NCBI RefSeq assembly: GCF_937952055.1
Contig: NZ_CALFYO010000010.1
Span: 1 to 64,000 of the forward strand
Origin: an uncultured Piscinibacter sp.
GTDB taxonomy: Bacteria > Pseudomonadota > Gammaproteobacteria > Burkholderiales > Burkholderiaceae_C
Direction: 5' to 3'
Length of the DNA: 64,000 bases
The position numbers and the translations under genes are program-made. Of the stretch, positions 1-8,943 are shown in pieces; the first letter of the stretch is position 1, and every line of letters starts with the position of its first letter. The notes under the pieces were generated by a model. That model saw only the letters and a list, made by a program, of their open reading frames with translations, had not been told where the DNA came from and searched no databases.

Positions 1-398
<398 letters not shown>

Positions 399-418
399 CG
401 CAGGCAGTGGCCGGGCGT

Positions 419-1075
419 TCAGCCCGGCCAGCCCTGCGCGCCGGTCAGGGGCACGAAGCGAACGCCCATCAGCATCTCGCGCCTCTGCCCGTGCTCGCCG
501 TCGCGCGTCAGGCGCAGCAGTTCCTGGTGGCCGAACTGTGTGCCCACCGGCATGACGAGCCGGCCGCCGACCGCCGGCTGCGCGATCAGGGCCGCCGGCA
601 CGTCGGGCCCCGCGGCGGTGACGACGATCGCATCGTAGGGCGCCGCCTCGGGCCAGCCCAGCGTGCCGTCGCCGGTGTGCACGTGCACGTTCGCGCAGCC
701 ATGTCCGGCGAGCCTGGCCGCGGCGTCGTCGGCGAGCCGCCCGATGCGCTCGACCGTGTGCACCTCCCTGGCCAGCCGGCCGAGCACCGCCGCCGCGTAG
801 CCCGAGCCGGTGCCGACCTCGAGCACGCGCTCCTCGCCGGTGAGCCTCAGCGCCTCGCACATGAAGGCGACGATGTAGGGCTGCGAGATGGTCTGGTCGG
901 CCTCGATCGGCAGCGGGCTGTCGTCGCAGGCATCCTCGCGCCAGCCGGGCAGCACGAAGTCCTCGCGCGGCACCTGGCGCATGGCGTCGAGCACGCGCGG
1001 GTCGCACACGCCGCGCGCCTCGATCTGCGTGGCGACCATGGCGGCGCGCCGGGCCGCGAAGTCGGCGGGGCTCAT
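419..1075 (-). CDS. pcm: Protein-L-isoaspartate O-methyltransferase
   Basis: 218 residues, the usual size for bacterial Pcm. It transfers a methyl group from S-adenosylmethionine to isoaspartyl residues of aged proteins so that they can revert to aspartate. The family's substrate-side motif QTISQPYIVA lies at residues 61-70. SAM motif I (VLEVGTGSGY) is at 84-93, and the acidic post-motif context HTVER follows. PYDAIVVTAA fits motif II and GGRLVMPVG fits motif III. Its start codon overlaps the stop of the upstream ABC transporter ATPase by 4 bp, so it is probably the last gene of that operon. The pairing with a peptide importer may be incidental. Confidence 0.95.
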   Translation of the reverse strand: MSPADFAARRAAMVATQIEARGVCDPRVLDAMRQVPREDFVLPGWREDACDDSPLPIEADQTISQPYIVAFMCEALRLTGEERVLEVGTGSGYAAAVLGRLAREVHTVERIGRLADDAAARLAGHGCANVHVHTGDGTLGWPEAAPYDAIVVTAAGPDVPAALIAQPAVGGRLVMPVGTQFGHQELLRLTRDGEHGQRREMLMGVRFVPLTGAQGWPG

Positions 1076-2058
1076 GGCGTCATCACGTCCATGCGGATGC
1101 AGCGTGCCGCGTGGCCGACACCGATCTCGATGACCGGCGGTGCGGCCTGGCGGCAGTCGTCGACGGCACGATCGCAGCGGTCGGCGAAGGGGCAGCCCGC
1201 CGGCAGGTCGGCCAGCTCGGGCACGCGGCCCGGGATGGTCGGCAGTTTCGTGCCGCGCGTCGCGCCCAGCCGCGGCCGCGCGGCATACAGACCGCGCGTG
1301 TACGGATGGGCGCGCGTGGCGAACACCGCGTCCACCGGGCCGTCCTCCACCACCGTGCCGCCGTACATCACCATCACGCGCTGCACATGGCGTGCCATCA
1401 CGCCGAGGTCATGGCTGATGAGCAGCAGTGCCATGCCGCTGCCCTGCACCAGTTCGTCGATGAGCATCAGCACCTCGTGCTGCAGGCTCACGTCCAGCGC
1501 GGTGGTCGGCTCGTCGGCGATCAGCAGGTCGGGCCCGCAGGCCAGCGCCATGGCAATCATCACGCGCTGGCGCTGGCCGCCGCTGAGCTGGTGCGGATAG
1601 GCGTCGAGGCGCTGCGCAGCATCCGGCAGCCTCACGCGGTCGAGCAGCCGCAAGGCTTCGGCGCGCGCGGCGGCGCGGCCCAGGCCGCGGTGCAGGCGCA
1701 GCGGTTCGGCCACCTGCGCGCCGATGCTGTGCAGCGGGTTGAGCGCGGTCATCGGCTCCTGGAAGACCATCGCCAGGCGGTCGCCGCGCAGTGCCGCCAT
1801 CGCCTCGTCACCCAGGCCCACCAGCTCCCGTCCCAGCAGGCGGATGCTCCCTTCCACCCGGGCGCCATCGGGCAGCAGACCCATCAGCGCCAGCGCGGTC
1901 AGCGACTTGCCGCAGCCGCTCTCGCCGATCAGGCCGAGCTTCCCGCCGCGCGCCAGCGTGAACGACACGCCGCGCAGCGCCGCGGCCGGCCCGCGAGCGG
2001 TCGGCAGCACGACACGCAGGCCGCGCACGTCGAGCAAGGGCGGGGGCGTGCCGTTCAT
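1072..2058 (-). CDS. Peptide/nickel-type ABC transporter, ATP-binding protein (DppD/OppD family)
   Basis: 328 residues. Walker A is GESGCGKS at residues 45-52, the ABC signature is LSGGQRQR, and Walker B is LLIADEPT followed by the switch His in LLISHDLG. The C-terminus carries the oligopeptide-transporter extension (HPYTRGLYAARP, then a Cys-containing GCPFADRCDRA segment, seen in DppD/OppD and often tied to an Fe-S cluster). It would power import of di- or oligopeptides or a similar solute through the two permeases encoded just upstream. Only one ATPase is present, whereas most Dpp systems have two (DppD and DppF). No substrate-binding protein gene adjoins. The gap to the permease gene is 6 bp. 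Confidence 0.9.
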   Translation of the reverse strand: MNGTPPPLLDVRGLRVVLPTARGPAAALRGVSFTLARGGKLGLIGESGCGKSLTALALMGLLPDGARVEGSIRLLGRELVGLGDEAMAALRGDRLAMVFQEPMTALNPLHSIGAQVAEPLRLHRGLGRAAARAEALRLLDRVRLPDAAQRLDAYPHQLSGGQRQRVMIAMALACGPDLLIADEPTTALDVSLQHEVLMLIDELVQGSGMALLLISHDLGVMARHVQRVMVMYGGTVVEDGPVDAVFATRAHPYTRGLYAARPRLGATRGTKLPTIPGRVPELADLPAGCPFADRCDRAVDDCRQAAPPVIEIGVGHAARCIRMDVMTP

Positions 2059-2064
2059 GCCGTC

Positions 2065-2898
2065 TCAGCGCTGTCGCGCCAGCTTCGGGTCGAGCAGGTC
2101 GCGCAGCCCGTCGCCCATCAGGTTCAGGCCGAGCACGGAGAGCACGATCGCCAGCCCCGGCCACACGGCCAGCAGCGGCGCCTGGTACATCATGCTCTGG
2201 CCCTCGTTCAGCATGCGCCCCCAGCTCGGCGTGGGCGGCTGGGTGCCGAGACCGAGGTAGCTCAGCGCTGCCTCCGCGAGGATGGCGATGGCGAAGCGGA
2301 TCGTCGCCTGCACGATCAGCACCGAGGCGATGTTCGGCAGCACATGCTCGGCCGTGATGCGCCACGCGCCCTTGCCGCAGGCGCGCGCGGCGAGCACGAA
2401 CTCGCGCGTCCACACCGCGTTTGCCGAGGCTCGTGTGATGCGTGCGAACTCCGGGATGTTGAAGATGCCGATGGCGACGATCGAGGTCACCAGCCCGGGA
2501 CCGTAGATCGCGGTGAGCATGATCGCCGTGAGCAGCGCCGGGAAGGCGATGCTGAAGTCGGCCAGGCGCATCACTGCCTCCTCCACCCAGCCGCGTCGCG
2601 CGGCAGCGAGCAGACCCAGTGCCACGCCCGCGGTGATGCCGATGCCCACGGCGATGAGGCCCACGGCAATGGAGGCGCGCGCGCCGACGATGAGCAGCGA
2701 GACGATGTCGCGCCCCAGGCTGTCGGTGCCCAGCCAGTGCGTCGCCGAGGGCGCAAGCAGCTTGTTCGGCACGTCGATCTCGGTGGCGGAATGCGGCGTC
2801 CAGACGAAGGACAGCAGCGCCAGCGCGACCAGCAGCGCGACGAGCAGGCCGCCGGCGAGGAAACTCTTGTGCCGCAGGGCGCGCTGCCAGAACTTCAT
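2065..2898 (-). CDS. Peptide/nickel-type ABC transporter permease (DppC family)
   Basis: 277 residues starting MKFWQRALRHKSF. A first membrane segment (about residues 12-34) is followed by a periplasmic stretch containing HWLGTDSLGRD, a hallmark of DppC/OppC. Several more membrane helices follow, with an EAA-type loop (EFVLAARACGKGAWRITAEHVLPN) that contacts the ATPase. The ATG overlaps the stop of the preceding permease gene (ATGA), which supports this start; the reading frame stays open upstream. Inner-membrane half of the translocation pore with the DppB-like partner. Confidence 0.92.
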   Translation of the reverse strand: MKFWQRALRHKSFLAGGLLVALLVALALLSFVWTPHSATEIDVPNKLLAPSATHWLGTDSLGRDIVSLLIVGARASIAVGLIAVGIGITAGVALGLLAAARRGWVEEAVMRLADFSIAFPALLTAIMLTAIYGPGLVTSIVAIGIFNIPEFARITRASANAVWTREFVLAARACGKGAWRITAEHVLPNIASVLIVQATIRFAIAILAEAALSYLGLGTQPPTPSWGRMLNEGQSMMYQAPLLAVWPGLAIVLSVLGLNLMGDGLRDLLDPKLARQR

Positions 2899-3872
2899 CG
2901 GCCGCTCGCTCTGAGGCGCGGGTCGATCACCGCGTAGAGCAGGTCGACCACGAAGTTGATCGCGATCACCGTGGCGGCCAGCAGCATGACGATGTTCTGC
3001 ACCAGCACGATGTCGCGGTTGCTGATCGCCTGGAAGACCAGCCGGCCCAGGCCGGGCAGCGAGAACACGTTCTCCACCACGATGGTGCCGGTGACCAGGT
3101 TGGCGAACTGCAGGCCCATGACGGTGAGCACCGGCACCATCGCGTTGCGCAGCACATGACCCCACAGCACGGCGCGACGCGACAGGCCCTTGGCGCGCGC
3201 GGTGCGCACGAAGTCCTCGCGCAGCACGTCGAGCACCGCCGAGCGGGTGAAGCGCGCGAGGATGGCCGCCTGCACCACGGCCAGCGCGACGGCCGGCAGC
3301 ACCAGCGCACGAAGCCCGTCCCACAGTCCGCCGCCCTCGTCCTCCGTCCAGCCGGGGAAGCCGCCGGCCGGGAACCAGGGCAGCTTCACCGCGAACAGCA
3401 TGACCAGCAGGATGCCGAACCAGAAGCTCGGCACGGCGATGCCGAGCTGGCTGGCGGCCATCACGCCGAAGTCGCCGGCGCGGTTGTGGCGCGACGCTGC
3501 ATAGACGCCGGCGACCAGCGCCAGCACCGTCGTCAGCGCCATGGACAGCAGCGCGAGCGGCACGGTGACCGCGAGCCGCTCGGCGATGAGCGCGGCGATC
3601 GGCGTGTCGTAGGCATGGCTGTTGCCCAGCTCGAGGGTCAGCAGGCCGTGCAGCCAGCTGGCATAGCGCGCGGGCGCGGGGCGGTCCAGGCCGAGCTGGC
3701 GCTCCAGCGCCGCCACCGCCTCGTGTGTGGCGCTCTCCCCGAGCATCACCTCAGCGGCGTTGCCGGGCAGCAGGTCGAGCACCGCGAACACCACCAGCGA
3801 GGCCACGGCCAGCGTGAGCACGAAGGTCGCGACGCGGCGAAGCAGGAACGGGGCGATGGCGTGTCCTCGCAG
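2895..3872 (-). CDS. Peptide/nickel-type ABC transporter permease (DppB family)
   Basis: DppB-type permease with an N-terminal membrane helix (TFVLTLAVASLVVFAVLDLLP), a long periplasmic loop typical of DppB (GESATHEAVAALERQLGLDRP), and the EAA-type loop DFVRTARAKGLSRRAVLWGHVLRN. The start is uncertain. No ATG, GTG or TTG lies in frame just before the first helix. A CTG at 3872 has an AGGAG seven bases upstream; the first in-frame GTG (3821) would remove part of the membrane segment; an ATC (reading IAPFLLRR) is a third option. The coordinates given use the CTG. The 3' end overlaps the DppC gene by 4 bp. The gene diverges from the aldehyde dehydrogenase gene across about 40 bp. Confidence 0.85.
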   Translation of the reverse strand: MRGHAIAPFLLRRVATFVLTLAVASLVVFAVLDLLPGNAAEVMLGESATHEAVAALERQLGLDRPAPARYASWLHGLLTLELGNSHAYDTPIAALIAERLAVTVPLALLSMALTTVLALVAGVYAASRHNRAGDFGVMAASQLGIAVPSFWFGILLVMLFAVKLPWFPAGGFPGWTEDEGGGLWDGLRALVLPAVALAVVQAAILARFTRSAVLDVLREDFVRTARAKGLSRRAVLWGHVLRNAMVPVLTVMGLQFANLVTGTIVVENVFSLPGLGRLVFQAISNRDIVLVQNIVMLLAATVIAINFVVDLLYAVIDPRLRASGR

Positions 3873-3914
3873 ACGGGGGCTCCTATGATGGCCGAAAACA
3901 CGATGGAGACAGCC

Positions 3915-5372
3915 ATGCGCGAGACCCTGCCCTTCGCCACGCACGAGGTGTTCATCGGCGGCCGCTGGCGCGCCGCGGCCAGTGGGCAGACGCTGCCGCT
4001 GGCCAATCCGTCGGACGGCAGCGTGCTCACCGAGATCGCGCGCGGCGGCGCCGAGGATGTGGATGCAGCGGTGCGTTCCGCGCAGTCGGCGCTCGAAGGC
4101 GACTGGGGCCGTCTGAGCGCCACCGAACGCGGCCGGCTGCTCGCCGCGGCGGGGCGCAAGGTGCTCGAGCGCGTCGACGAACTGGCGCGGCTGGAGGCGC
4201 TGGACGTGGGCAAGCCGTTGAAGCAGGGCCGCGCCGACGCCATCGCGCTGGCGCGCTACCTGGAGTTCTACGGTGGCGCCGCCGACAAGGTGATGGGCGA
4301 GACGATCCCCTACCTGAACGGCTACACGGCGCTGACCTGGCGCGAACCGCACGGCGTGACGGGTCACGTGGTGCCCTGGAACTACCCGATGCAGATCATC
4401 GGTCGCAGCGTCGGCGCGGCGCTGGCCATGGGCAACGCCTGCGTGCTCAAGCCGGCCGAGGAGGCCTGCCTCAGCGCGCTGGCGATCGGGCACCTGTTCG
4501 CCGAGTGCGGGCTGCCCGCCGGCGCGCTGAGCATCGTGCCCGGCCTCGGCGAGGAGGCCGGCGCCGCGCTCACCGCGCACCCCGGCGTGCGCCACCTGTC
4601 CTTCACCGGTTCGGTGGCCACCGGCCGGCTGGTGCAGGCAGCGGCGGCGCGCAACACCGTGCCGGTCACGCTGGAGCTCGGCGGCAAGAGCCCGCAGATC
4701 GTCTTCGCCGACGCCGACCTGGACGCGGCACTGCCCTTCCTCGTCAGCGCCGGCATCCAGAACGCCGGGCAGACCTGCTCGGCGGCGTCGCGGCTGCTCG
4801 TCGAGCGCGGCGTCTTCGACGAGGTGGTGCAGCGGCTGTCGCAGCGCTACCGCGCGCTGCGCGTCGGCCCGGCGCTGGCCGACCTCGACCTCGGCCCGCT
4901 GATCTCGATGCGCCAGCACGACATCGTCTCGCGCTACCTCGCGCTGGCCCGCGACAGCGGCCTGAACCTGGTGGCACAGGGCGAGGTCGTCGCCGACGCG
5001 CCTGCCGGCGGCTGGTACGTGAGGCCCACGCTGGTGGCCGCCGTGCCCGACGACCATGCGCTGGCGCAAGAGGAGATCTTCGGCCCGGTGCAGGTGGTGA
5101 TTGCCTTCGAGGGCGAGGAAGAGGCCCTGCGCATCGCCAACGGCACGCCCTACGGCCTGGTGGCCGGCGTATGGACGCGCGGCGGCGGCCGGCAGCTGCG
5201 CATGGCCCGCGGCCTCAGGTGCGGCCAGGTGTTCATCAACAACTACGGCGCCGGCGGCGGCGTGGAGCTGCCCTTCGGCGGCGTTGGCGCCTCGGGCCAT
5301 GGTCGCGAGAAGGGCTTCGAGGCGCTGTACGGCTTCTCGGCGCTGAAGACGGTGGCGATCCTGCATCACTGA
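3915..5372 (+). CDS. NAD(P)-dependent aldehyde dehydrogenase
   Basis: 485 residues, the standard length of the ALDH superfamily, oxidising an aldehyde to its carboxylate. Seen: the oxyanion Asn in PWNYP (about residue 156), the coenzyme Lys in VLKPAEE (179), FTGSVATG (230-237), the catalytic Glu in LELGGKSP (254) and the catalytic Cys in GQTCSA (288). EEIFGPV and the C-terminal PFGGVGASGHGREKG are also family marks. Overall it resembles the betaine-aldehyde/gamma-aminobutyraldehyde class, but substrate cannot be assigned. I chose the ATG at 3915 because GGAGA lies five bases upstream; in-frame ATGs at 3885, 3888 and 3903 are alternatives with weaker ribosome sites. Confidence 0.93.
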   Translation: MRETLPFATHEVFIGGRWRAAASGQTLPLANPSDGSVLTEIARGGAEDVDAAVRSAQSALEGDWGRLSATERGRLLAAAGRKVLERVDELARLEALDVGKPLKQGRADAIALARYLEFYGGAADKVMGETIPYLNGYTALTWREPHGVTGHVVPWNYPMQIIGRSVGAALAMGNACVLKPAEEACLSALAIGHLFAECGLPAGALSIVPGLGEEAGAALTAHPGVRHLSFTGSVATGRLVQAAAARNTVPVTLELGGKSPQIVFADADLDAALPFLVSAGIQNAGQTCSAASRLLVERGVFDEVVQRLSQRYRALRVGPALADLDLGPLISMRQHDIVSRYLALARDSGLNLVAQGEVVADAPAGGWYVRPTLVAAVPDDHALAQEEIFGPVQVVIAFEGEEEALRIANGTPYGLVAGVWTRGGGRQLRMARGLRCGQVFINNYGAGGGVELPFGGVGASGHGREKGFEALYGFSALKTVAILHH

Positions 5373-5395
5373 TGCGTGCGGGCCGCCGGCGAAGC

Positions 5396-6532
5396 TCAGA
5401 GCGGCATGAACGAGAGGTCGAAGGCGCGCTCGACGAACCACAGCGCCGCGAGAAGCGCGATCGCCAGCGAGCCTCCGGCGAGCACCACGCGCTGGTAGAA
5501 GCGCGTGTCGCTCAGCGCGAAGGCCAGCGGCAGGAAGGCCGCGACGATGGCGAGCTGGCCGACCTCCACGCCGACGTTGAAGCCGAGCAGCGCCAGCGCC
5601 AGCGCGTCCTGCGGCAAGCCGAGGTCGGCCAGCACGCTGGCGAAGCCGAAGCCGTGCACCAGTCCGAAGCCGAAGGCCATGGCCCAGCGCCGTCGCTCGA
5701 AGAGCGGGCGCAGGTTGTTCAGCGCGGCGAGCACCACCGAGGCGGCGATGGTCGCCTCGACCGGCCGCGACGGCAGCGTCAGCAGGCCCAGCGTGGCCAG
5801 CGTCAGCGTCACCGAATGCGCCACGGTGAAGGCGCTGACGATCTTCACCACCTCGACGAAGGCGTCGCGGAAGCTCTCCGCCGGCTGCCAGCCCGCGGGT
5901 CGCCAGGCAAGCACCGCCGGAAGCAGCAGCGCGAGCAGGAAGAGGATGTGGTCGAAGCCGATCCAGATGTGCCACACGCCTTCGCGCAGGTAGTCGGCGA
6001 ACTGCTCCGCGCGGCTCGGGTTCGCCAGCTCGTACACCCTGCTGCTCGCGTCGGGGCCGAGCACCGCGGTGCGCGTGGCGCCGCCGGCCTCCAGGCGCAG
6101 CAGGCCGCGGTGCTGCGGGTCGATGTCGGCAAAGAGTCGGTACTCGAGCCTGAGCTGCTTCGGCAGCGCCGGGCAGCCGACCTCGAAGCGCAGCACGGTG
6201 TAGGCGCCGTCGGTGTGGTGGTCGACGAGCTGCTCGCCGGCACGCGCCACGCAGGGCTGTCCGTCGCCCTCGATGGCCAGCCGAGCCAGCGCGTAGGCGG
6301 CGACCTCGGCGTGACGCACGCGCAGCTCGCCCCAGGTGATCTCGCCGTTGCCGTCGGCGTCCAGGCCGATGGCGACGTCGAGGTCGCGCAGCGCGATGTC
6401 CCACTGGCCGTGCAGCGCCGTCCCCTCCTGTGTCAACGTGAGATAGCTGTCGGAGGGCTTGTGCGCCAGCGCGGTCGAGGCCAGGCCGAGCGCCAGCGCG
6501 GCGGCGGCGAAGCAACGCAGCAGGCAGCTCAT
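5396..6532 (-). CDS. HupE/UreJ-family membrane protein with EF-hand-like loop
   Basis: 378 residues. It begins with a signal peptide (cleavage likely after ALA, before HKPSDSYL). A soluble extracytoplasmic region of about 170 residues follows, with one EF-hand-like loop at residues 58-69 (DADGNGEITWGE). About seven hydrophobic helices follow, containing the HupE/UreJ_2 signatures GFDHILFLLALLLP and AHSVTLTLA, and GLVHGFGFAS. HupE/UreJ relatives are implicated in nickel or cobalt handling, but this long form is widespread and uncharacterised; metal transport is an inference only. Its start overlaps the stop of a TPR protein gene by 4 bp (ATGA), so the two are probably translated together and act together. 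Confidence 0.8.
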   Translation of the reverse strand: MSCLLRCFAAAALALGLASTALAHKPSDSYLTLTQEGTALHGQWDIALRDLDVAIGLDADGNGEITWGELRVRHAEVAAYALARLAIEGDGQPCVARAGEQLVDHHTDGAYTVLRFEVGCPALPKQLRLEYRLFADIDPQHRGLLRLEAGGATRTAVLGPDASSRVYELANPSRAEQFADYLREGVWHIWIGFDHILFLLALLLPAVLAWRPAGWQPAESFRDAFVEVVKIVSAFTVAHSVTLTLATLGLLTLPSRPVEATIAASVVLAALNNLRPLFERRRWAMAFGFGLVHGFGFASVLADLGLPQDALALALLGFNVGVEVGQLAIVAAFLPLAFALSDTRFYQRVVLAGGSLAIALLAALWFVERAFDLSFMPL

Positions 6533-7707
6533 GAGGCGCCGTTCAGGCGCGCGGCCAAGCTGCGCAGCACGGTGCTTTCCACGCCGTTCGTCACCAGCCA
6601 GCGCAGCGCCGGCTCGGCAGCGGCAGGCTCGCGGGCGGCGATGGCGGCCTCCAGCAGCACGCGGGCGTCGGCCGGCTCGCGCTGCAGCATGTAGTTGGTG
6701 CGGGCCAGTTCGAGCGCACGTCGGGCCTCGCCGAGCACGGCCAGCGCGAAGCGCGCCTCCTCCTTCTGGTGCAATGCATCCCCGCGCAGCCGCGCGGCGT
6801 CGAAGCGGGCCACCAGCGCCTGACGCCACTCGGCCGCCTTCGCGTCGCCGCTCGCCTTCGCGGCGATGGCCAGTCGCAGCAGCAGCAGGTCGGAACGCTC
6901 CTTGCCCTGCAGCAGGGCGATCACCTCGGCGGGCCGGCCGCGGTCGAGCAGGAAGTCCGCGTAGGCCGCCTGCAGGTAGACGTCGGGCAGGCCGAGCGCG
7001 AGCGCTTCGCGGAAGGCCGCTTCCGCCGCGGCGAAGCGGCCGCGCCGCTCTTCGATCTCGGCCAGGCGCGTCAGCGACCACAGGCGCTGAGCCGGGCTGG
7101 CCTTGCGGTCGCGGCGCAGCGCCGCGTGCAGCGACTCGGCGGCCGGTCCGGCGCGGCCGGTCAGCGCATCGACCTGCGCGCGACAGGCGGCGCCGATCAG
7201 CGGTTCGGCCAGGGCGGCGAGCCTCTCGCAGGCCTCGCGAGCGCCCGGGTAGTTCGCCTGCACCAGGTGGACGGCCACCTGCCAGGCCCAGGCCTCGCCG
7301 TGCGACGGCTCGGCCCGCGTGGCTGCGGCCAGGTCGGCCAGCGCCGCATCGAACTCGTGGCCGAACTGGCGCAGCACGGCGCGCAGCACGCGCACGTCGG
7401 TGGGCGGATCGGGATCTGTCCACCAGGAGCCGAGCGTCGCCTGGGCGTAGCCGATGTAGCGCGGGTCGCCTTCGGCGCCTGCCTCCTCGACGTAGCGCCG
7501 CGCCAGGCGCACGGCGGCCGCGGCGTCGTTCGGCTGGGCACGCCATTGCGCGCGCAGATGCCGCAACTCACGCTGGCGCGGGTCGGCGGCGCGCGCCGGC
7601 AGCCGCTCCAGCACCTGCTGGTCGGAAGCCGGAACGAAGGGGGCGGCCCAGGAGCCGGGCGAAGCGGCCGCGGCGGCGAGGGCAGCAACAAGGACGGTTC
7701 GATGCAC
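6529..7707 (-). CDS. Exported TPR-repeat protein of unknown function
   Basis: 392 residues. The N-terminus is a signal peptide (MHRTVLVAALAAAAASPGSWA) and the rest is almost wholly alpha-helical, Ala- and Arg-rich tetratricopeptide-like repeats such as GEAWAWQVAVHLVQ and AEAAFREALALGLPDVYLQAAYADFLL. No catalytic motif was recognised. It is the first gene of a pair with the HupE/UreJ-like protein (4-bp overlap). A scaffold or chaperone role for that membrane protein is a plausible inference. The upstream 179 bp separate it from the divergent small-protein gene and hold the promoters of both; no clear consensus was found there. Confidence 0.75.
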   Translation of the reverse strand: MHRTVLVAALAAAAASPGSWAAPFVPASDQQVLERLPARAADPRQRELRHLRAQWRAQPNDAAAAVRLARRYVEEAGAEGDPRYIGYAQATLGSWWTDPDPPTDVRVLRAVLRQFGHEFDAALADLAAATRAEPSHGEAWAWQVAVHLVQANYPGAREACERLAALAEPLIGAACRAQVDALTGRAGPAAESLHAALRRDRKASPAQRLWSLTRLAEIEERRGRFAAAEAAFREALALGLPDVYLQAAYADFLLDRGRPAEVIALLQGKERSDLLLLRLAIAAKASGDAKAAEWRQALVARFDAARLRGDALHQKEEARFALAVLGEARRALELARTNYMLQREPADARVLLEAAIAAREPAAAEPALRWLVTNGVESTVLRSLAARLNGAS

Positions 7708-7886
7708 CGGTGACGACGAGATGGAGGCGCCACAGTATCGGCGGAAGTCCTTCTGCCACGTGCACGTTCGGACACAGTGCGCGCCGGCCGCCGGTCAACC
7801 GACTGGCGGCGGCCGCGTTTCGGGAAGGCCGGGGGCGATACGGACCCCGGGAAATCCCACCCCAAGCAACCCTCGAAAGAACGCCC

Positions 7887-8066
7887 ATGAGCAAGTCTCT
7901 CGCTTCGCTGATCACTGCCCTGTTCGCCGTCGTCGCGTTCAATGCCCAGGCGGCCTCGCACGCCGGCGGCGCCCCGATGAAGGCCAGCGAGCCGGCCGCC
8001 AAGGCCAGCGCTGCGGCCAAGAAGGAAGAGAAGAAGGCGGTGAAGAAGGAAGAAGCGAAGAAGTAA
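7887..8066 (+). CDS. Small secreted Lys/Ala-rich protein (59 aa)
   Basis: 59 residues: an N-terminal signal peptide (MSKSLASLITALFAVVAFNAQA, likely cleaved before ASHAGG), then a mature part of about 36 residues made almost only of Ala, Lys and Glu (AAAKKEEKKAVKKEEAKK). The charged tail would be a single amphipathic or random coil. No named family is recognised with certainty, but short proteins of this make-up are common in Burkholderiales. It stands alone and is followed 18 bp later by a perfect terminator hairpin, which supports it being a real, separately expressed gene. The upstream ribosome site is weak (GAAAGA). Confidence 0.7.
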   Translation: MSKSLASLITALFAVVAFNAQAASHAGGAPMKASEPAAKASAAAKKEEKKAVKKEEAKK

Positions 8067-8083
8067 CCCTTCCTCGCCGCACC

Positions 8084-8122
8084 CAGACGGGCCATGCCGC
8101 AGGCATGGCCCGTCTGCTTTTT
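8084..8122 (+). terminator. Rho-independent terminator after the small secreted protein gene
   Basis: A perfect 15-bp stem (cagacgggccatgcc paired with its exact complement), a 3-base loop and a run of five T. It is the strongest terminator hairpin in the window and isolates the small gene from the following dehydrogenase gene. Confidence 0.92.
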
Positions 8123-8171
8123 GCGGGCCGGCCGACATAATCGCCGCACGACAACGAGCAAGGAGACGGCC

Positions 8172-8912
8172 ATGCGACTGCAGGGCAAGGCGGCCATCGT
8201 CACCGGCGGCGGTTCGGGTTTCGGCGAAGGCATCGTGAGGAAGTTCGCCGCGGAGGGCGCCCGGGTACTGGTCGCCGACCGCGACGAGGGCAGCGCCAGC
8301 CGCGTCGCCGAAGCCACCGGCGCGCTGGCGCTTCGCGTCGACGTCTCGCGCGCCGACGACGCCAAGCGCATGGTCGACGCCGCGTTCGAACGCTTCGGCG
8401 CACTCGACATCCTCGTCAACAACGCCGGCATCGGCCACCTGCCGCAGCCGCTGGAAGGGCTGCCCGAGGACGACTTCGACCGCATCGTCGCCGTCAACAT
8501 GAAGGCCATCTACCTCGCCGCGCGCGAGGCGGTGCCTCGCATGAAGGCGCAGGGCCGCGGCGTCATCCTCAACATGGCCAGCACCGCCGGCGTGAGTCCC
8601 CGGCCGCGGTTGACCTGGTACAACGCCAGCAAGGGCTGGGTGATCACCGCCACGCGCTCGATGGCGGTGGAACTGGCACCGTTCGGCATCCGCGTGGTCG
8701 CCCTCAACCCGGTGGCCGGCGAGACGCCGCTGCTGGCCACCTTCATGGGCGGCGACACGCCGCAGACGCGCGAGAAGTTCCTTGCCACCATCCCGATCGG
8801 CCGCTTCTCCACGCCCGAGGACCTGGGCAACGCCGCCTGCTTCCTGTGCAGCGACGAGGCGTCGATGATCACCGGGGTGGCGATGGAGGTGGATGGCGGA
8901 CGCTGCATCTGA
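8172..8912 (+). CDS. Short-chain dehydrogenase/reductase (SDR), glucose-dehydrogenase-like
   Basis: 246 residues, classical SDR length. The nucleotide-binding motif TGGGSGFG follows the first beta strand, NNAG is present (LVNNAGIG), and the catalytic set is Ser (NMASTAG), Tyr-x-x-x-Lys (YNASK) and the upstream Asn (VNMKAIYLA). The acidic residue in ADRDEG after the second strand suggests NAD(H) preference. The C-terminal ITGVAMEVDGGRC is typical. AAGGAG precedes the ATG by seven bases. Cytosolic oxidoreductase; substrate unknown. It precedes the DsbA-like gene by 31 bp in the same direction and could be co-transcribed with it. Confidence 0.9.
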   Translation: MRLQGKAAIVTGGGSGFGEGIVRKFAAEGARVLVADRDEGSASRVAEATGALALRVDVSRADDAKRMVDAAFERFGALDILVNNAGIGHLPQPLEGLPEDDFDRIVAVNMKAIYLAAREAVPRMKAQGRGVILNMASTAGVSPRPRLTWYNASKGWVITATRSMAVELAPFGIRVVALNPVAGETPLLATFMGGDTPQTREKFLATIPIGRFSTPEDLGNAACFLCSDEASMITGVAMEVDGGRCI

Positions 8913-8943
8913 ATCCCGGCGGCCGAGTCGATAGACTCGCGCG

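Noticed and set aside
1111..2937. A 608-codon plus-strand open frame opposite the ABC transporter genes
   Set aside because: Antisense shadow of clear DppD and DppC coding sequence; no motif or ribosome site.
2895..6515. A 1206-codon open frame on the minus strand covering the aldehyde dehydrogenase gene
   Set aside because: Only its last third is a real gene (DppB). The rest is antisense to the ALDH and HupE genes, with Arg/Ala-rich composition typical of shadow frames in GC-rich DNA.
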